Origin: Ectothiorhodospiraceae bacterium 2226
GTDB lineage: Bacteria; Pseudomonadota; Gammaproteobacteria; GCA-013348725
DNA length: 64,000 nucleotides
Reading direction: 5' to 3'
Assembly: GCA_013348725.1 (NCBI GenBank)
Contig: CP054689.1
Span: forward strand, 298,501-362,500
Shown here: positions 35,327-43,262 of the stretch, in pieces
How positions within the stretch are numbered: the first letter of the stretch is position 1
Layout of the letters: each line of letters starts with the position of its first letter
Translations under genes and position numbers: made by a program
The notes under the pieces: model-generated
The model's database searches: none
Seen by the model: only the letters and a program-made list of their open reading frames with translations
Told to the model about the DNA's origin: nothing

Positions 35327-35674
35327 TCAGTCCTTCGCGCTGTCCTCCGGCTCGAGATCGCCCCCGCCCTTCTTCATGCGCTTGCCCTCGGCGGCGCGTT
35401 GCGCGCGGACGGCCTTGGGATCGGCGATCAGCGGACGGTAGATCTCCACCCGGTCGCCCGCCCGCACGGGCTTGTCGAGCTTGGTGAGCTTGCCGAAGAT
35501 GCCGACCTTGTTCTTCTTCAAGTCGATGTCGGGATACTGCTCGAGCACCCCCGAGGCGCGTATCGCCGCCTCCACCGACGCCCCGGCCGGCACCGCGAGG
35601 GCGCGCAGGAACTGCTCCTGCGGCAGCGCGTAGGCGACCTCGACCGCGATCTCCTCGACCTCAGCCGCGCTCAT
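35327..35674 (-). CDS. rnfH: RnfH family ubiquitin-like protein
   Basis: 115 residues from the ATG at 35674 ([19 protein letters not shown]). Family marks are the [18 protein letters not shown] and [18 protein letters not shown] segments. It has a beta-grasp (ThiS/MoaD-like) fold without the C-terminal GG used for thiocarboxylation. The role is unsettled; it is also called RatB because it sits beside ratA. It starts 14 bases inside the end of ratA, so the pair is translationally coupled. The C-terminus is a charged extension. Confidence 0.93.
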   Translation of the reverse strand: MSAAEVEEIAVEVAYALPQEQFLRALAVPAGASVEAAIRASGVLEQYPDIDLKKNKVGIFGKLTKLDKPVRAGDRVEIYRPLIADPKAVRAQRAAEGKRMKKGGGDLEPEDSAKD

Positions 35675-36104
35675 TGCCGTACACCTGGTGCGCGCGACGG
35701 ATGAACACGTCCACCAGGGTGTTCGCGATCTGGCTGAACACCGGCCCGAACACCAGTCCGACCAGCCGGCTGGAGAACTCGAAGCTGATGTCGAAAGAGA
35801 CCTTACAGCCACTGTCGCCCAGCGGGTCGAAGCGCCAGTAGCCCTCCAGGCGCCGGAACGGCCCCTCCACCAGGCGCATCTCGATCATCTTGTCCTTCTG
35901 CGTCCGGTTACGGGTAGTGAACGACTTGCGGATGCCGCTATGCGCGATGCGCAGGGTGGCCCGCACCTCGTCCTCCAGTCGCTCGTGGATCTCGGCGCTC
36001 TCGCACCAGGGAATGAAGGCCGGATAGTCCTCGATCCGGTCCACCATGGCGAACATCTGCGCAGGCGTGTACTGCACCAGCGCCGACTTGCTGATCGTCG
36101 TCAA
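35661..36104 (-). CDS. ratA: Ribosome-associated START/coenzyme Q-binding-like protein RatA
   Basis: 147 residues with the polyketide-cyclase/START fold. Marks: [22 protein letters not shown], then [22 protein letters not shown] and the C-terminal helix [17 protein letters not shown]. Homologues are annotated either as RatA, which binds 50S subunits, or as a COQ10-like ubiquinone-binding protein; sequence alone does not separate these. The ATG at 36104 gives [12 protein letters not shown]. It is upstream of and overlaps rnfH, and divergent smpB lies beyond the transporter. Confidence 0.92.
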   Translation of the reverse strand: MTTISKSALVQYTPAQMFAMVDRIEDYPAFIPWCESAEIHERLEDEVRATLRIAHSGIRKSFTTRNRTQKDKMIEMRLVEGPFRRLEGYWRFDPLGDSGCKVSFDISFEFSSRLVGLVFGPVFSQIANTLVDVFIRRAHQVYGNERG

Positions 36105-36143
36105 CTCAAAACCCCTTTCGGACTAGCTGTTCTCCAACAGCCG

Positions 36144-37523
36144 CTAGGCCGGGCGCGCCAGCAGATCCAGCACACCCACCACATGCAGGAACACGATGCC
36201 GACCGCCAGCGGCGTCACATAGCGCACGAAAAAGCGCCAGGCGCGGTAGCCGCGGCCGTCGCCGAGCGCCAGTTCGTCGCGGCTCGCGTCGCGGCCGAGC
36301 ACCCAGCCCGCGAACACCGCGATGAGCAGACCGCCGAGCGGCAACATGATGTTAGACGTCACGAAGTCGATGATCCCGAACAGATTGCGTTCGCCGATCA
36401 GCGGCTCGGACCAGACATTGAACGAGAACACGGTGCCCAGGCCGACGAACCAGCACAAGGTGCCGGTCGCCAGCGCGGCCGTGGAGCGCTTCCACCCCAC
36501 CGTCTCTACCAGCCAGGCGACCGCGGGTTCCAGCAGCGAAATCGCCGAGGTCCACGCGGCGAACGCCAACAGTATAAAGAACAGCGTGCCAAAGAACGCG
36601 CCCCACGGCATCTGGCCGAAGGAGATGGGCAGCGTCAGGAACACCAGCCCCGGCCCTTCCCCGGGCTGCAGCCCGCTGGCGAACACGATCGGGAAGATCG
36701 CCATACCGGCCAGCACGGCCACCAGCGTGTCCAGCGCGGCGATGGTGAAGGTGGTGCGGGCGATGGAGGCCCGGCGCGACAGGTACGAGCCGTACACCAT
36801 GATGGCGCCCATGCCGAGGCTCAAGGTGAAGAAGGCGTGCCCCATGGCTACCAGCACGCCGGTGGCGGTGAGCTCGGCGAAGTTCGGCGAGAACATGAAG
36901 CGGATGCCCTGCTGGAAGGCGCCGCTGTTGAGGGCATAGCCGACCAGCACCAGCAAAAGGACCAGCATCACCGGCATCAGCACCTTCACCGCGCTCTCCA
37001 GCCCGCTGCGCACGCCGCGCGAGACGATCAGGATGGTCAGCGCCATGAAGGTGGTGTGCCAGGCGATAAGCAGTTGCGGGTCGCCCGTCAGGCTCTCGAA
37101 CAGCGCTGCCGCCTGCGCGCTGTCGATGCCGGTGAACGCCCCCGTGCCGGCACGGAAGATGTAAGCCAAGGCCCAGCCTGCCACCACGCTGTAGTAGGAC
37201 AGGATCAATACGCCGGCGAGCACGCCCAGCCAACCGAGGGCCCGCCAGCGCGGGCTGCGACCGGCCTCGGCGGCCAGGCTCTGCATGGTGTTGATCGGGC
37301 TCTGACGCCCGCGCCGCCCGAGCAGGATCTCCGCCATCATGGTCGGCACCCCGATCGCCACGATACAAAGCAGGTACACGAGCACGAAGGCGCCGCCGCC
37401 GTTCTCCCCCGCGATGTAGGGGAACTTCCAGATGTTGCCGAGGCCCACTGCCGAGCCGGTCGCCGCCAGAATGAACGCCCAGCGGGACGACCACTGACCG
37501 TGGATGGAAACGCGCTTTGTCAC
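36144..37523 (-). CDS. Sodium-dependent transporter, NSS (SNF) family
   Basis: 459 residues with about eleven or twelve transmembrane helices. The start is a GTG at 37523, giving [17 protein letters not shown]. The family signature [20 protein letters not shown] in helix 1 with [10 protein letters not shown] is intact and includes the sodium and substrate backbone contacts. Bacterial members carry amino acids or related amines with Na+; the substrate cannot be read from sequence. It lies between ratA and smpB, an unusual insertion in an otherwise conserved neighbourhood. Confidence 0.9.
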   Translation of the reverse strand: MTKRVSIHGQWSSRWAFILAATGSAVGLGNIWKFPYIAGENGGGAFVLVYLLCIVAIGVPTMMAEILLGRRGRQSPINTMQSLAAEAGRSPRWRALGWLGVLAGVLILSYYSVVAGWALAYIFRAGTGAFTGIDSAQAAALFESLTGDPQLLIAWHTTFMALTILIVSRGVRSGLESAVKVLMPVMLVLLLVLVGYALNSGAFQQGIRFMFSPNFAELTATGVLVAMGHAFFTLSLGMGAIMVYGSYLSRRASIARTTFTIAALDTLVAVLAGMAIFPIVFASGLQPGEGPGLVFLTLPISFGQMPWGAFFGTLFFILLAFAAWTSAISLLEPAVAWLVETVGWKRSTAALATGTLCWFVGLGTVFSFNVWSEPLIGERNLFGIIDFVTSNIMLPLGGLLIAVFAGWVLGRDASRDELALGDGRGYRAWRFFVRYVTPLAVGIVFLHVVGVLDLLARPA

Positions 37524-37614
37524 CTTAGCCCCCGGATTTTTTGGCGCTTATTGTCGGCTATGCTCCATGGCTCCCTCAACACGTCGGAAGCCCCGTCGCA
37601 TTCGGCCGCTGCGG

Positions 37615-37620
37615 TATAAT
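37615..37620 (+). promoter_or_regulatory. Consensus -10 box immediately before smpB
   Basis: A perfect TATAAT ends 6 bases before the smpB ATG (37627). Normal spacing would place the transcription start on or next to the A of the ATG, so the message may be leaderless. No good -35 box is seen. Confidence 0.5.
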
Positions 37621-37626
37621 CCGCGC

Positions 37627-38106
37627 ATGAGCGCAAAAAAGGCAAAAAAAGGCGACGGTTCCAACACCATCGCCCTGAACCGCAAGGCCCGGCACGACTA
37701 CCACATCGAGGAACGCTACGAGGCCGGCATCGCGCTCGAAGGGTGGGAGGTCAAGAGCCTGCGCGCCGGACGGCTGCAGCTCGCCGAAAGCTACGTCATC
37801 GTCAAGGACGGCGAGGCTTGGTTGCTGGGGGCACTGATCACGCCCCTGCCAACGGCCTCCACGCACATCCACCCGGACCCGACGCGCACGCGCAAGCTGT
37901 TGCTGCACAAGGAGGAACTCAGCAAGCTCATCGGCTTGGTGGAGCGGCGCGGCTATACCCTGGTGCCGCTCGCCATGTACTGGAAGCGCGGACGCAGCAA
38001 GCTCGAGATCGGTCTCGCCAAGGGCAAGCAGGCGCACGACAAGCGCGCCGCCGAGCGCGACCGGGACTGGGATCGCGCCCAGCAGCGACTGTTGCGCCAG
38101 CGCTAG
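37627..38106 (+). CDS. smpB: SsrA-binding protein SmpB
   Basis: 159 residues from the ATG at 37627 ([18 protein letters not shown]). SmpB binds tmRNA and brings it to stalled ribosomes. Motifs: [46 protein letters not shown]-type helix ([19 protein letters not shown]) and the basic C-terminal tail [17 protein letters not shown]. The frame also has an upstream ATG at 37567, but the family start and the -10 box at 37615 favour the downstream one. It is 146 bases upstream of ssrA, its functional partner. Confidence 0.97.
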   Translation: MSAKKAKKGDGSNTIALNRKARHDYHIEERYEAGIALEGWEVKSLRAGRLQLAESYVIVKDGEAWLLGALITPLPTASTHIHPDPTRTRKLLLHKEELSKLIGLVERRGYTLVPLAMYWKRGRSKLEIGLAKGKQAHDKRAAERDRDWDRAQQRLLRQR

Positions 38107-38132
38107 GCAGGACGCCGCCCGCAGCACAAGCT

Positions 38133-38188
38133 GCCGGTGCCGCGCGCCCTCCTCGCTTCGCGGAGCCTAGCCGGCTCCTAGCACCGGC
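38133..38188 (+). repeat. Nested inverted repeats between smpB and ssrA
   Basis: GCCGGTGC (38133-38140) pairs with GCACCGGC (38181-38188). Inside, GGAGCC (38162-38167) pairs with GGCTCC (38173-38178). The pairings are perfect and nested. It could end the smpB message or shape the tmRNA precursor leader; no T run follows. Confidence 0.4.
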
Positions 38189-38252
38189 GAACTCTCCGCT
38201 GGCCGGGAACTTGCCGGCGGCGTACACTGTCATAGTCAGCGAGATCGAAACC

Positions 38253-38629
38253 GGGGGCGACATGGTTTCGACGTGGGTATGAAACTTTAGGTGCATGCCG
38301 AGGTGCAGATCACCTCGTAAAACAATCTGCAACCAACATAGTTGCCAACGACGACAACTACGCTCTAGCGGCTTAAGCCCCGCTAGCCCTTGACCGAGGC
38401 CGTGCTTGTGCGCTCGGGGTCTGTGTAAGCAGGCCGCTCAAGGGTCGACTCTCACAAGATCGCGACCGAGGCTCGCCTGGGGCCAAAGCGCTAAAACCCA
38501 ACCGGGATCGCCGTCTGCACGCCCTGCCGGTCGGGCAGCAGCCGGTTAAACACAATAGATCCGGCTAAGCATGTAGATCCGACAGCGTAGGACTCACGGA
38601 CGCGGGTTCGATTCCCGCCGCCTCCACCA
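38253..38629 (+). ncRNA. ssrA: Transfer-messenger RNA (tmRNA)
   Basis: About 377 bases from GGGGGCGACATGG (38253) to an encoded CCA (38627-38629). The acceptor stem pairs GGGGGCG with CGCCTCC. The 5' part has the conserved GTTTCGACG; the 3' part has the T-arm GGGTTCGATTCCC. The tag frame at 38344-38376 reads ANDDNYALAA then TAA, ending in the usual degradation signal ALAA. Pseudoknot-like repeats fill the middle. tmRNA with SmpB rescues stalled ribosomes. The 3' end is a common integration site, and accessory genes follow. Confidence 0.98.
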
Positions 38630-38636
38630 ATACTGA

Positions 38637-38669
38637 AGCCCCAACTGTTATCAGTTGGGGCTTTTTCTT
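38637..38669 (+). terminator. Intrinsic terminator of ssrA
   Basis: AGCCCCAACTG (38637-38647) and CAGTTGGGGCT (38652-38662) form a perfect 11-bp stem with loop TTAT, followed by TTTTTCTT. This is a canonical rho-independent terminator on the plus strand, 8 bases after the CCA. Confidence 0.95.
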
Positions 38670-38981
38670 GTCTGTTTGCGCCAGTTCCCGCGTGTTATTG
38701 GGGGTTCCTGCGAACGCCTGCGGACTTTGCCAGCCGCCCGAATTGGCCGTTCCCGGCCACATTCCACTCTCTCCTGGCCATTCCTCGCTCCGGCCTCGCT
38801 CCCTGGAACTGACCCGAAGTCCGCAAAGGCCGCAACGAGGAGCCATACAGATCCACGGGTTACGCGCGGACAAATCGAGCGGTTGGATTGCAGCATTGGC
38901 AGGCGGAGGGAACAGGATCGTCGGGCAAGGAACTGGACATTTGGCCCGGTCGGGAACTTGCGGGCCGGGTTCCAGGGGTTT
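38670..38981. other. Gene-free stretch between ssrA and the AbiE pair
   Basis: About 310 bases. Short open frames here, including one running back through the tmRNA on the minus strand, look spurious. I see no second copy of the tmRNA 3' end and no integrase gene. It may be the scar of an integrated element. Confidence 0.5.
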
Positions 38982-39833
38982 TCAAGCGGCGGCTCGGTTC
39001 AACGCCGCTCCCAAGGCGACCCGCAGCCGATCCACGATGGTGGGCAAGGGTTCAAGAGCAAGCTCGTTCTTCTTGATGAACGCCTGCCACAGAGCCTGCC
39101 GCGAGGGATCGTGCGCGAACTCATCCGTCAGGCCGACCGGCAACCCGGCGGGCACCGCCATGCCGCGCCGCTCGAAGGTGGCCTTGATCGCTTGGGCCAG
39201 CAGATCGGTGTCCAGGGTTTCGCGATCCAGCAACACGGACAGATCGAGGTAATCCTTCAACCTGCTGTTGGTCATACCCAGCAGCGCGATGGCGTGGAGT
39301 TTCTCCGCGACGACGGTGTAAACGGGATAGGTGCGCAAACGAGGCGCTGGCAGGTCGGCCAGCAGCACCGGATAGGTCGCATCGACGGGGCCAGGCGTCA
39401 CGGCATCTCGGAAGCCGATGTCGATCTGTGTCTTGCAGCGTGCCTTGGCCAGCTCGCCACTGATGAAGATGCGCGCCCCGGCATATCCGGGGTCCTTGCG
39501 GATTTCCTCGGCGGCGACCGAGGCCGGGTCGAACACGATGCCGTCGTCTACCGCGACGCTGGCGATGTCGCGGAAGGTCTGAGCCACGGATTTCAGATCG
39601 CTCGCGCCGAAGCCAAGCAGGTCGGCGTCGCGCGTGGTCCGGTGCGGCATGTCGTACCAGAGCGTGAACAGCAACGCGCCCTTGAGCAGAAAATGATCCG
39701 CGTGCTCGGACTGGCTCAGACGGTAGAGGATTCGCTCCAGCGCGAAACGCACCAACACCTGGTTGAAGTCCACGCCCTGCGCCTTGGCGACGTTGAGCAA
39801 GCGGGCGCGCACGGAGGCCGCGACGTTATTCAT
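38982..39833 (-). CDS. abiEii: AbiEii-type nucleotidyltransferase toxin
   Basis: 283 residues. It is the toxin of a type IV toxin-antitoxin / abortive-infection pair of the AbiEii/AbiGii family, which modifies RNA with nucleotides. Motif I is in LLKGALLFTLWYD with RTTRDADLLGFG (Asp69, Asp71). CKTQIDIGFRD supplies the next acidic residue, VVAEKLHAI the lysine, and NSRLKDYLDLSVLL the fourth motif. All appear intact, so it should be active. The ATG at 39833 overlaps the antitoxin stop by 4 bases (ATGA). It sits next to ssrA in an accessory strip. Confidence 0.9.
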   Translation of the reverse strand: MNNVAASVRARLLNVAKAQGVDFNQVLVRFALERILYRLSQSEHADHFLLKGALLFTLWYDMPHRTTRDADLLGFGASDLKSVAQTFRDIASVAVDDGIVFDPASVAAEEIRKDPGYAGARIFISGELAKARCKTQIDIGFRDAVTPGPVDATYPVLLADLPAPRLRTYPVYTVVAEKLHAIALLGMTNSRLKDYLDLSVLLDRETLDTDLLAQAIKATFERRGMAVPAGLPVGLTDEFAHDPSRQALWQAFIKKNELALEPLPTIVDRLRVALGAALNRAAA

Positions 39834-40435
39834 TCAATGGCCTCCAGGTAGGGGCGCATCACGTTGGCCACGCGGCAGATCTTCGCGTAGCGCCACAGAT
39901 CGTCCGCCGTTGCCTTGCGCTTGGCGCGCGCGTCCTTCAGCGCCTCCAGGGCCACGTCCAGACCGATCTTGTTGCGGTGCTTGAAGCAGTCCACGACCGT
40001 CTTGGCCGCGCCGTACACGCGCAGCGTCACACCGTCGCGCAGGTGCTCCTCGATGCCCGTCGTGTAGACGTCGCCCGTCATCTGAACCATCTTGATCGGC
40101 GGGTAGTCAATGCGCGGTACATGGCTGCCGCGCGCCATGGCGATCCAAATCTGACGCGGCAGCTGGGTAGTCAGTTCGTGGAATTGCAGCGCGGTCAGCA
40201 GGCAGAACACGGCCTGGGGTACTTTGGTGGCGACGGTCGCGAGACCTTCGTGCTCCGACCCCGGATGACTGGGCAGGCGGTAGAGACCGCGACCGACCTT
40301 GTCCAGCAGGCCAGCGGCCGTCAGGCGCGTCAGAACGACCCGGGGTGCGTCGATGGCGTCCAGGTCGCTGGCGCGCAGCAGCCCCTTCTGGCGGGCCAGA
40401 TCGAGGACGCGCTGGGTGTGGGTGTCGGCAGGCAT
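39830..40435 (-). CDS. abiEi: AbiEi-type antitoxin/transcriptional regulator
   Basis: 201 residues. An N-terminal winged helix (QKGLLRASDLDAIDAPRVVL and DKVGRGLYRLPSHPG) is followed by the AbiEi body: PQAVFCLLTALQFHELTTQLP, VTLRVYGAAKTVVDCFKHRN and VALEALKDARAK. Family members neutralise AbiEii without direct contact and repress their own promoter. The start at 40435 gives MPADTHTQRVLD, without a clear ribosome-binding site. A 6-bp inverted repeat lies just upstream. Confidence 0.9.
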   Translation of the reverse strand: MPADTHTQRVLDLARQKGLLRASDLDAIDAPRVVLTRLTAAGLLDKVGRGLYRLPSHPGSEHEGLATVATKVPQAVFCLLTALQFHELTTQLPRQIWIAMARGSHVPRIDYPPIKMVQMTGDVYTTGIEEHLRDGVTLRVYGAAKTVVDCFKHRNKIGLDVALEALKDARAKRKATADDLWRYAKICRVANVMRPYLEAIE

Positions 40436-40456
40436 GGTGGGAGTATGTTCCGTTTA

Positions 40457-40483
40457 TTCGTCGACTGCAATCTTTTTGACGAA
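40457..40483 (-). promoter_or_regulatory. Possible AbiEi operator (inverted repeat)
   Basis: TTCGTC (40457-40462) and GACGAA (40478-40483) are inverted repeats 15 bases apart, centred about 35 bases upstream of the abiEi start. AbiEi proteins bind inverted repeats in their own promoters, which makes this a candidate; it was not compared with a known site. Confidence 0.4.
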
Positions 40484-40568
40484 GAATAGGCACAAGCCTG
40501 TGCCATCTGCGCTGACAGACACCGCTGCGGCGCTTATCGCCCCGAGGTCAGCCTCAACAGATGCCACC

Positions 40569-40982
40569 TCAAAGCCCAGCCCGCTCCCGCTGCTCATCCC
40601 ACAGCGCCGGCGGGTCCACCGCCAAGTCGAAAAGCGTGACGTGATTCGGCAGCGTATCGTCCAGGATCGCGGCCACGTTGTACGGCGCCAGCGTGTGAGG
40701 TTGACCATCCGACTCACGTAGCTGTTGTCGATCCCCTCCCGCGCGGCGATCCCCTTCAGTGACTTCGCTTCCCCAGACTCCCGCATGGCCAGCCAGCGAT
40801 GCCCCTTGCCCGCGCCAACTGGAGCGGCGTCGGTGTCACAACCCACCGGGACCGGTTCCGCCGTTCGGCAGCGTGACCAGCTTGCCCCCGCTGCGTCGTT
40901 TGATCTGGATCGGCACCGACAGGGTCAGCCGGCCTTCGCTCGTCTGCAGAATGTCCGGCTCGCCGGCTTTCTGGACGCGCAT
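40569..40982 (-). pseudogene. Frameshifted recombinase-associated helix-turn-helix gene
   Basis: Three successive frames together resemble one small protein family seen beside site-specific recombinases. Piece 1 (40982-40836, 48 codons) has LTLSVPIQIKRRSGGKLVTL and then stops. Piece 2, in another frame, has HRWLAMRESGEAKSLKGIAA and NSYVSRMVNL. Piece 3, in a third frame, has LAPYNVAAILDDTLPNHVTL and PPALWDEQRERAGL before its stop. At least two frame changes are needed, so the gene is dead. It marks old mobile DNA next to the AbiE pair. The family recognition is from memory of the motifs. Confidence 0.7.
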
Positions 40983-41069
40983 GTCGTTGCGGACTCAATC
41001 CCTGGAGTCCGCCGCTTCGCGGCCAGCGCGGGCATCCCCGTCTGAACCGCCCCGCAACCCTACCGTCCC

Positions 41070-41092
41070 GAACCCGCCCGCGTGGCGGGTTC
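41070..41092 (+). repeat. 9-bp hairpin before the prophage-type gene
   Basis: GAACCCGCC (41070-41078) pairs with GGCGGGTTC (41084-41092) around a 5-base loop, followed by GTCGTTTC. It lies 20 bases before the ATG at 41113 and may be a terminator of whatever preceded this gene. Confidence 0.5.
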
Positions 41093-41112
41093 GTCGTTTC
41101 TGGAGACCGCCG

Positions 41113-41412
41113 ATGATCGAAGTCCCCAAACCCGCCGTCGTCGAGAACATGGTCCTGCTGCGTCGCGAGGACTTCGAGGAGCTGCTCGACTGCGCCGCCG
41201 AACACGGCGCCGAACGCTGTCTCGCCCACCTCGGCCTCGAGAACGGCCACGCCGCCCGCGACATCCGCGAGCTGCGCGACCTCCTCGACGCTTGGCGCGA
41301 CGCCCGTCGCACCGCATGGCAAACCTTCGTGAAGGTACTGACCACGGGCCTGCTGGCCGCGCTGCTGGTCGGCGCCGCGATCAAGCTCAAGCTCATGGGA
41401 GGCGCGCAATGA
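41113..41412 (+). CDS. Small prophage-type membrane protein (DUF6127-like)
   Basis: 99 residues from the ATG at 41113 (MIEVPKPAVVENMVLLRRED). An acidic helical region (FEELLDCAAEHGAERCLAHLG and RELRDLLDAWRDARRTAWQT) precedes one C-terminal membrane helix (TTGLLAALLVGAAIKLKL). I recall this layout from phage-derived genes annotated DUF6127; the function is unknown. The stop overlaps the ATG of the next, broken gene (ATGA). It looks intact but sits in decayed mobile DNA. Confidence 0.65.
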   Translation: MIEVPKPAVVENMVLLRREDFEELLDCAAEHGAERCLAHLGLENGHAARDIRELRDLLDAWRDARRTAWQTFVKVLTTGLLAALLVGAAIKLKLMGGAQ

Positions 41413-41548
41413 TCGAGACCCTGCTCGGTGGCCTCCTGGGCGGGGCCTTACGCCTTGCTCCCGAAGCCTGAAGTGGTTCGACCGCAAGGGCGAGCGCGGC
41501 CACGAACTCGCGATGCAGGACAATGCGCTGGAGTTCGAGAAGCTGCGG
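41409..41548 (+). pseudogene. Frameshifted remnant of a phage-type partner gene
   Basis: Starts MIETLLGGLLGGALRLAPEA, then a stop at 41469-41471. Shifting frame by one base at that point continues LKWFDRKGERGHELAMQDN and ALEFEKLR, after which similarity to phage proteins of this kind ends. A one-base deletion and a 3' truncation would explain it. It is coupled by ATGA to the preceding membrane-protein gene, as expected for a former phage operon. Confidence 0.65.
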
Positions 41549-41602
41549 TATCGCGCACGTTCAACGGTCGTTTGGCGCGGGCTGCCGCCCCACCACCAAT
41601 AC

Positions 41603-41626
41603 AAGGGCTGCCTCGTCAGCCCTTTT
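41603..41626 (+). terminator. Candidate intrinsic terminator
   Basis: AAGGGCTG (41603-41610) pairs with CAGCCCTT (41617-41624) around a 6-base loop, with two more T residues after the stem. It would end transcription from the prophage remnant. Confidence 0.55.
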
Positions 41627-41648
41627 CCATTTCCGGGGGAATCAAGAA

Positions 41649-41743
41649 CCCGCGGAGCGGGGTCGAGCAGGCACCGGAAGGTGCCGCAGAACGCCGTCGC
41701 TCCGCGACGGCCGTCCCCACAGGCGTGAGGCCGCCGCGCGGCC
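41649..41743. repeat. Cluster of four short-loop hairpins
   Basis: Four consecutive perfect inverted repeats with 3-4 base loops: CCCGC/GCGGG (41649-41661), GGCACC/GGTGCC with loop GGAA (41670-41685), an 8-bp stem 41693-41700 with 41704-41711, and GGCCGC/GCGGCC (41729-41743). They lie between the terminator and the secreted-protein gene at 41850. No gene is seen in 41549-41849. Confidence 0.5.
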
Positions 41744-41849
41744 GATGCAGACATCGCCCCCGTTTCGGCGATACTTGGGAGTGGCCGGTGGGGCAAGCCA
41801 CCCCCGGCCGTTGGTGGCTGACAATTCCATGGATGGAGGACCGGCAACC

Positions 41850-43253
41850 ATGTTCAGCATGAGGCGCGCGCAGCACGTTATCTTTGCAGCCCTGCTGGCC
41901 GCAGCGGGCCAGGTTCTGGGGGAGCCGCTCGCGGCGGGCTCGACCGAGACGTTCAAGGACAACCTCGGAGCGGACGGCTTCGTCGTGCGCGAGGGGACGG
42001 CCGGGCGGTTCGACCCGGTGCGGGAGGCCTGCGAGGGCCGGTTTGCGTCCGCGCTGTACCTGAACCAGGCGGCGCCGTACATCACCTTCAACCCACCGCC
42101 GCTGGAAGAGCAGGCGCCGGTCTTCTTTCCGGCAGCGGAGTTCCGCCTGCGGCCGGACGAGGCGGTGGTGGTGATCGGCCGCACGCCGCCCGACACCGAG
42201 TACTTCAGCTATCAGCCCTACCTGTCGCACACCTTTCGCCCGGAGCACCCGGAGGAGCCACTGCGCGGCCTGAACAGCGTGGGCGACACGATCAACATCA
42301 GCACCATAGAGACCGGCGGCGACGAGCCCTTCGAGCGCGAGGTGGTACTGATCTTCACGCCGGACCAGAACACCGAGCAGCGGGTGCGCAGCGCGCTGGA
42401 GGCGGCCGGCTATCCGGGTGAGATCATCAACACGCTGGTCATCCCCGACCCCATGGTGACGCTCGGCGTGGACGAGGCCACCGATTCCTTCGTGCTGCTG
42501 CATCGCATGAAGCAGTTCACCGACCCGGAGGCCGGCGACGCCTTCCTCAACGAGCCACCCATGGCGGTGTTCCGCGTGACGCCCGAGGAGGCGACGGAGT
42601 CCGACCCATTTCCCGTGCCGCGGCTGCGGGTGCGCGGTACGGGCCAGACCGAGTTCGACCTGACCCCCGAGCTCGCCCGCCTGCGCCAAGCGGTGCTGGA
42701 TGCCAACCCGGGCATGGCGGTCACCGAGTACGAGACCCGGTCGATCGGTTATGAGGGCTTCGATCAGCGGCCCGTCAACGCCTGGGGCGACACGCGCGAC
42801 ACTACCCAGCTGGGTATGGGGTTCCTGCCGGACTTCGACATGCAGCACGCGATGACGTTGGCTGAGGACGAGTACCTGATCGCGTACGGGGTGAACCACG
42901 TCGCCACCGGCAAGTCCACCTCGATGAGCATCAACGTCTATGCCAGTGAGACGCTCAAAATGGCGGTCGGGCACGCTTTCGTCGATCAACTGGAGAACAG
43001 CGCCCAGACCCTCGCGGGCTTTACCGGACCGTCCGCCGATCAGATGTACGCCTACAAGATCGCCCGCCAGTGCCACGGGGAGCCCTATTGCCTGGAGCTC
43101 GCCGCGCCCCCCGACTGTCCCGTGCTGCAACTGGACGACGACACGCAGCTCGGCATCGGGATACGCGCCTATCTGGAGGACGAGACCGCGGTGGGACCGG
43201 CGGTGTCGGAGATCCTTTACGATCGGGTGATCAAGTTCTCGCCACGAGACTAG
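41850..43253 (+). CDS. Secreted protein of unknown function, 467 residues
   Basis: Start ATG at 41850 (MFSMRRAQHVIFAALLAAAG) with GGAGG 11 bases upstream. A signal peptide of about 24 residues predicts export. The body has repeated acidic segments and distinctive blocks: TEYFSYQPYLSHTFRP, LNSVGDTINISTIETGG, EIINTLVIPDPMVTLGVDEA, RVRGTGQTEFDL, AWGDTRDTTQLGMG, YLIAYGVNHVATGKSTSMS and the cysteine pair CHGEPYCLEL. I recall similar unnamed proteins in distant bacteria, but no defined family or active site. It is convergent with the ABC exporter operon and next to decayed mobile DNA. Confidence 0.85.
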   Translation: MFSMRRAQHVIFAALLAAAGQVLGEPLAAGSTETFKDNLGADGFVVREGTAGRFDPVREACEGRFASALYLNQAAPYITFNPPPLEEQAPVFFPAAEFRLRPDEAVVVIGRTPPDTEYFSYQPYLSHTFRPEHPEEPLRGLNSVGDTINISTIETGGDEPFEREVVLIFTPDQNTEQRVRSALEAAGYPGEIINTLVIPDPMVTLGVDEATDSFVLLHRMKQFTDPEAGDAFLNEPPMAVFRVTPEEATESDPFPVPRLRVRGTGQTEFDLTPELARLRQAVLDANPGMAVTEYETRSIGYEGFDQRPVNAWGDTRDTTQLGMGFLPDFDMQHAMTLAEDEYLIAYGVNHVATGKSTSMSINVYASETLKMAVGHAFVDQLENSAQTLAGFTGPSADQMYAYKIARQCHGEPYCLELAAPPDCPVLQLDDDTQLGIGIRAYLEDETAVGPAVSEILYDRVIKFSPRD

Positions 43254-43262
43254 GCGCGCGGT

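Noticed and set aside
38565-38873. Minus-strand frame with AGIEPASVSPTLSD running into the tmRNA 3' end
   Set aside because: This peptide is the reverse complement of the tmRNA/tRNA-like end, a familiar false gene call.
38670-41850. Repeat of the tmRNA 3' end as a right attachment site
   Set aside because: Scanning for GGTTCGATTCCCGCCG found no second copy in this strip.
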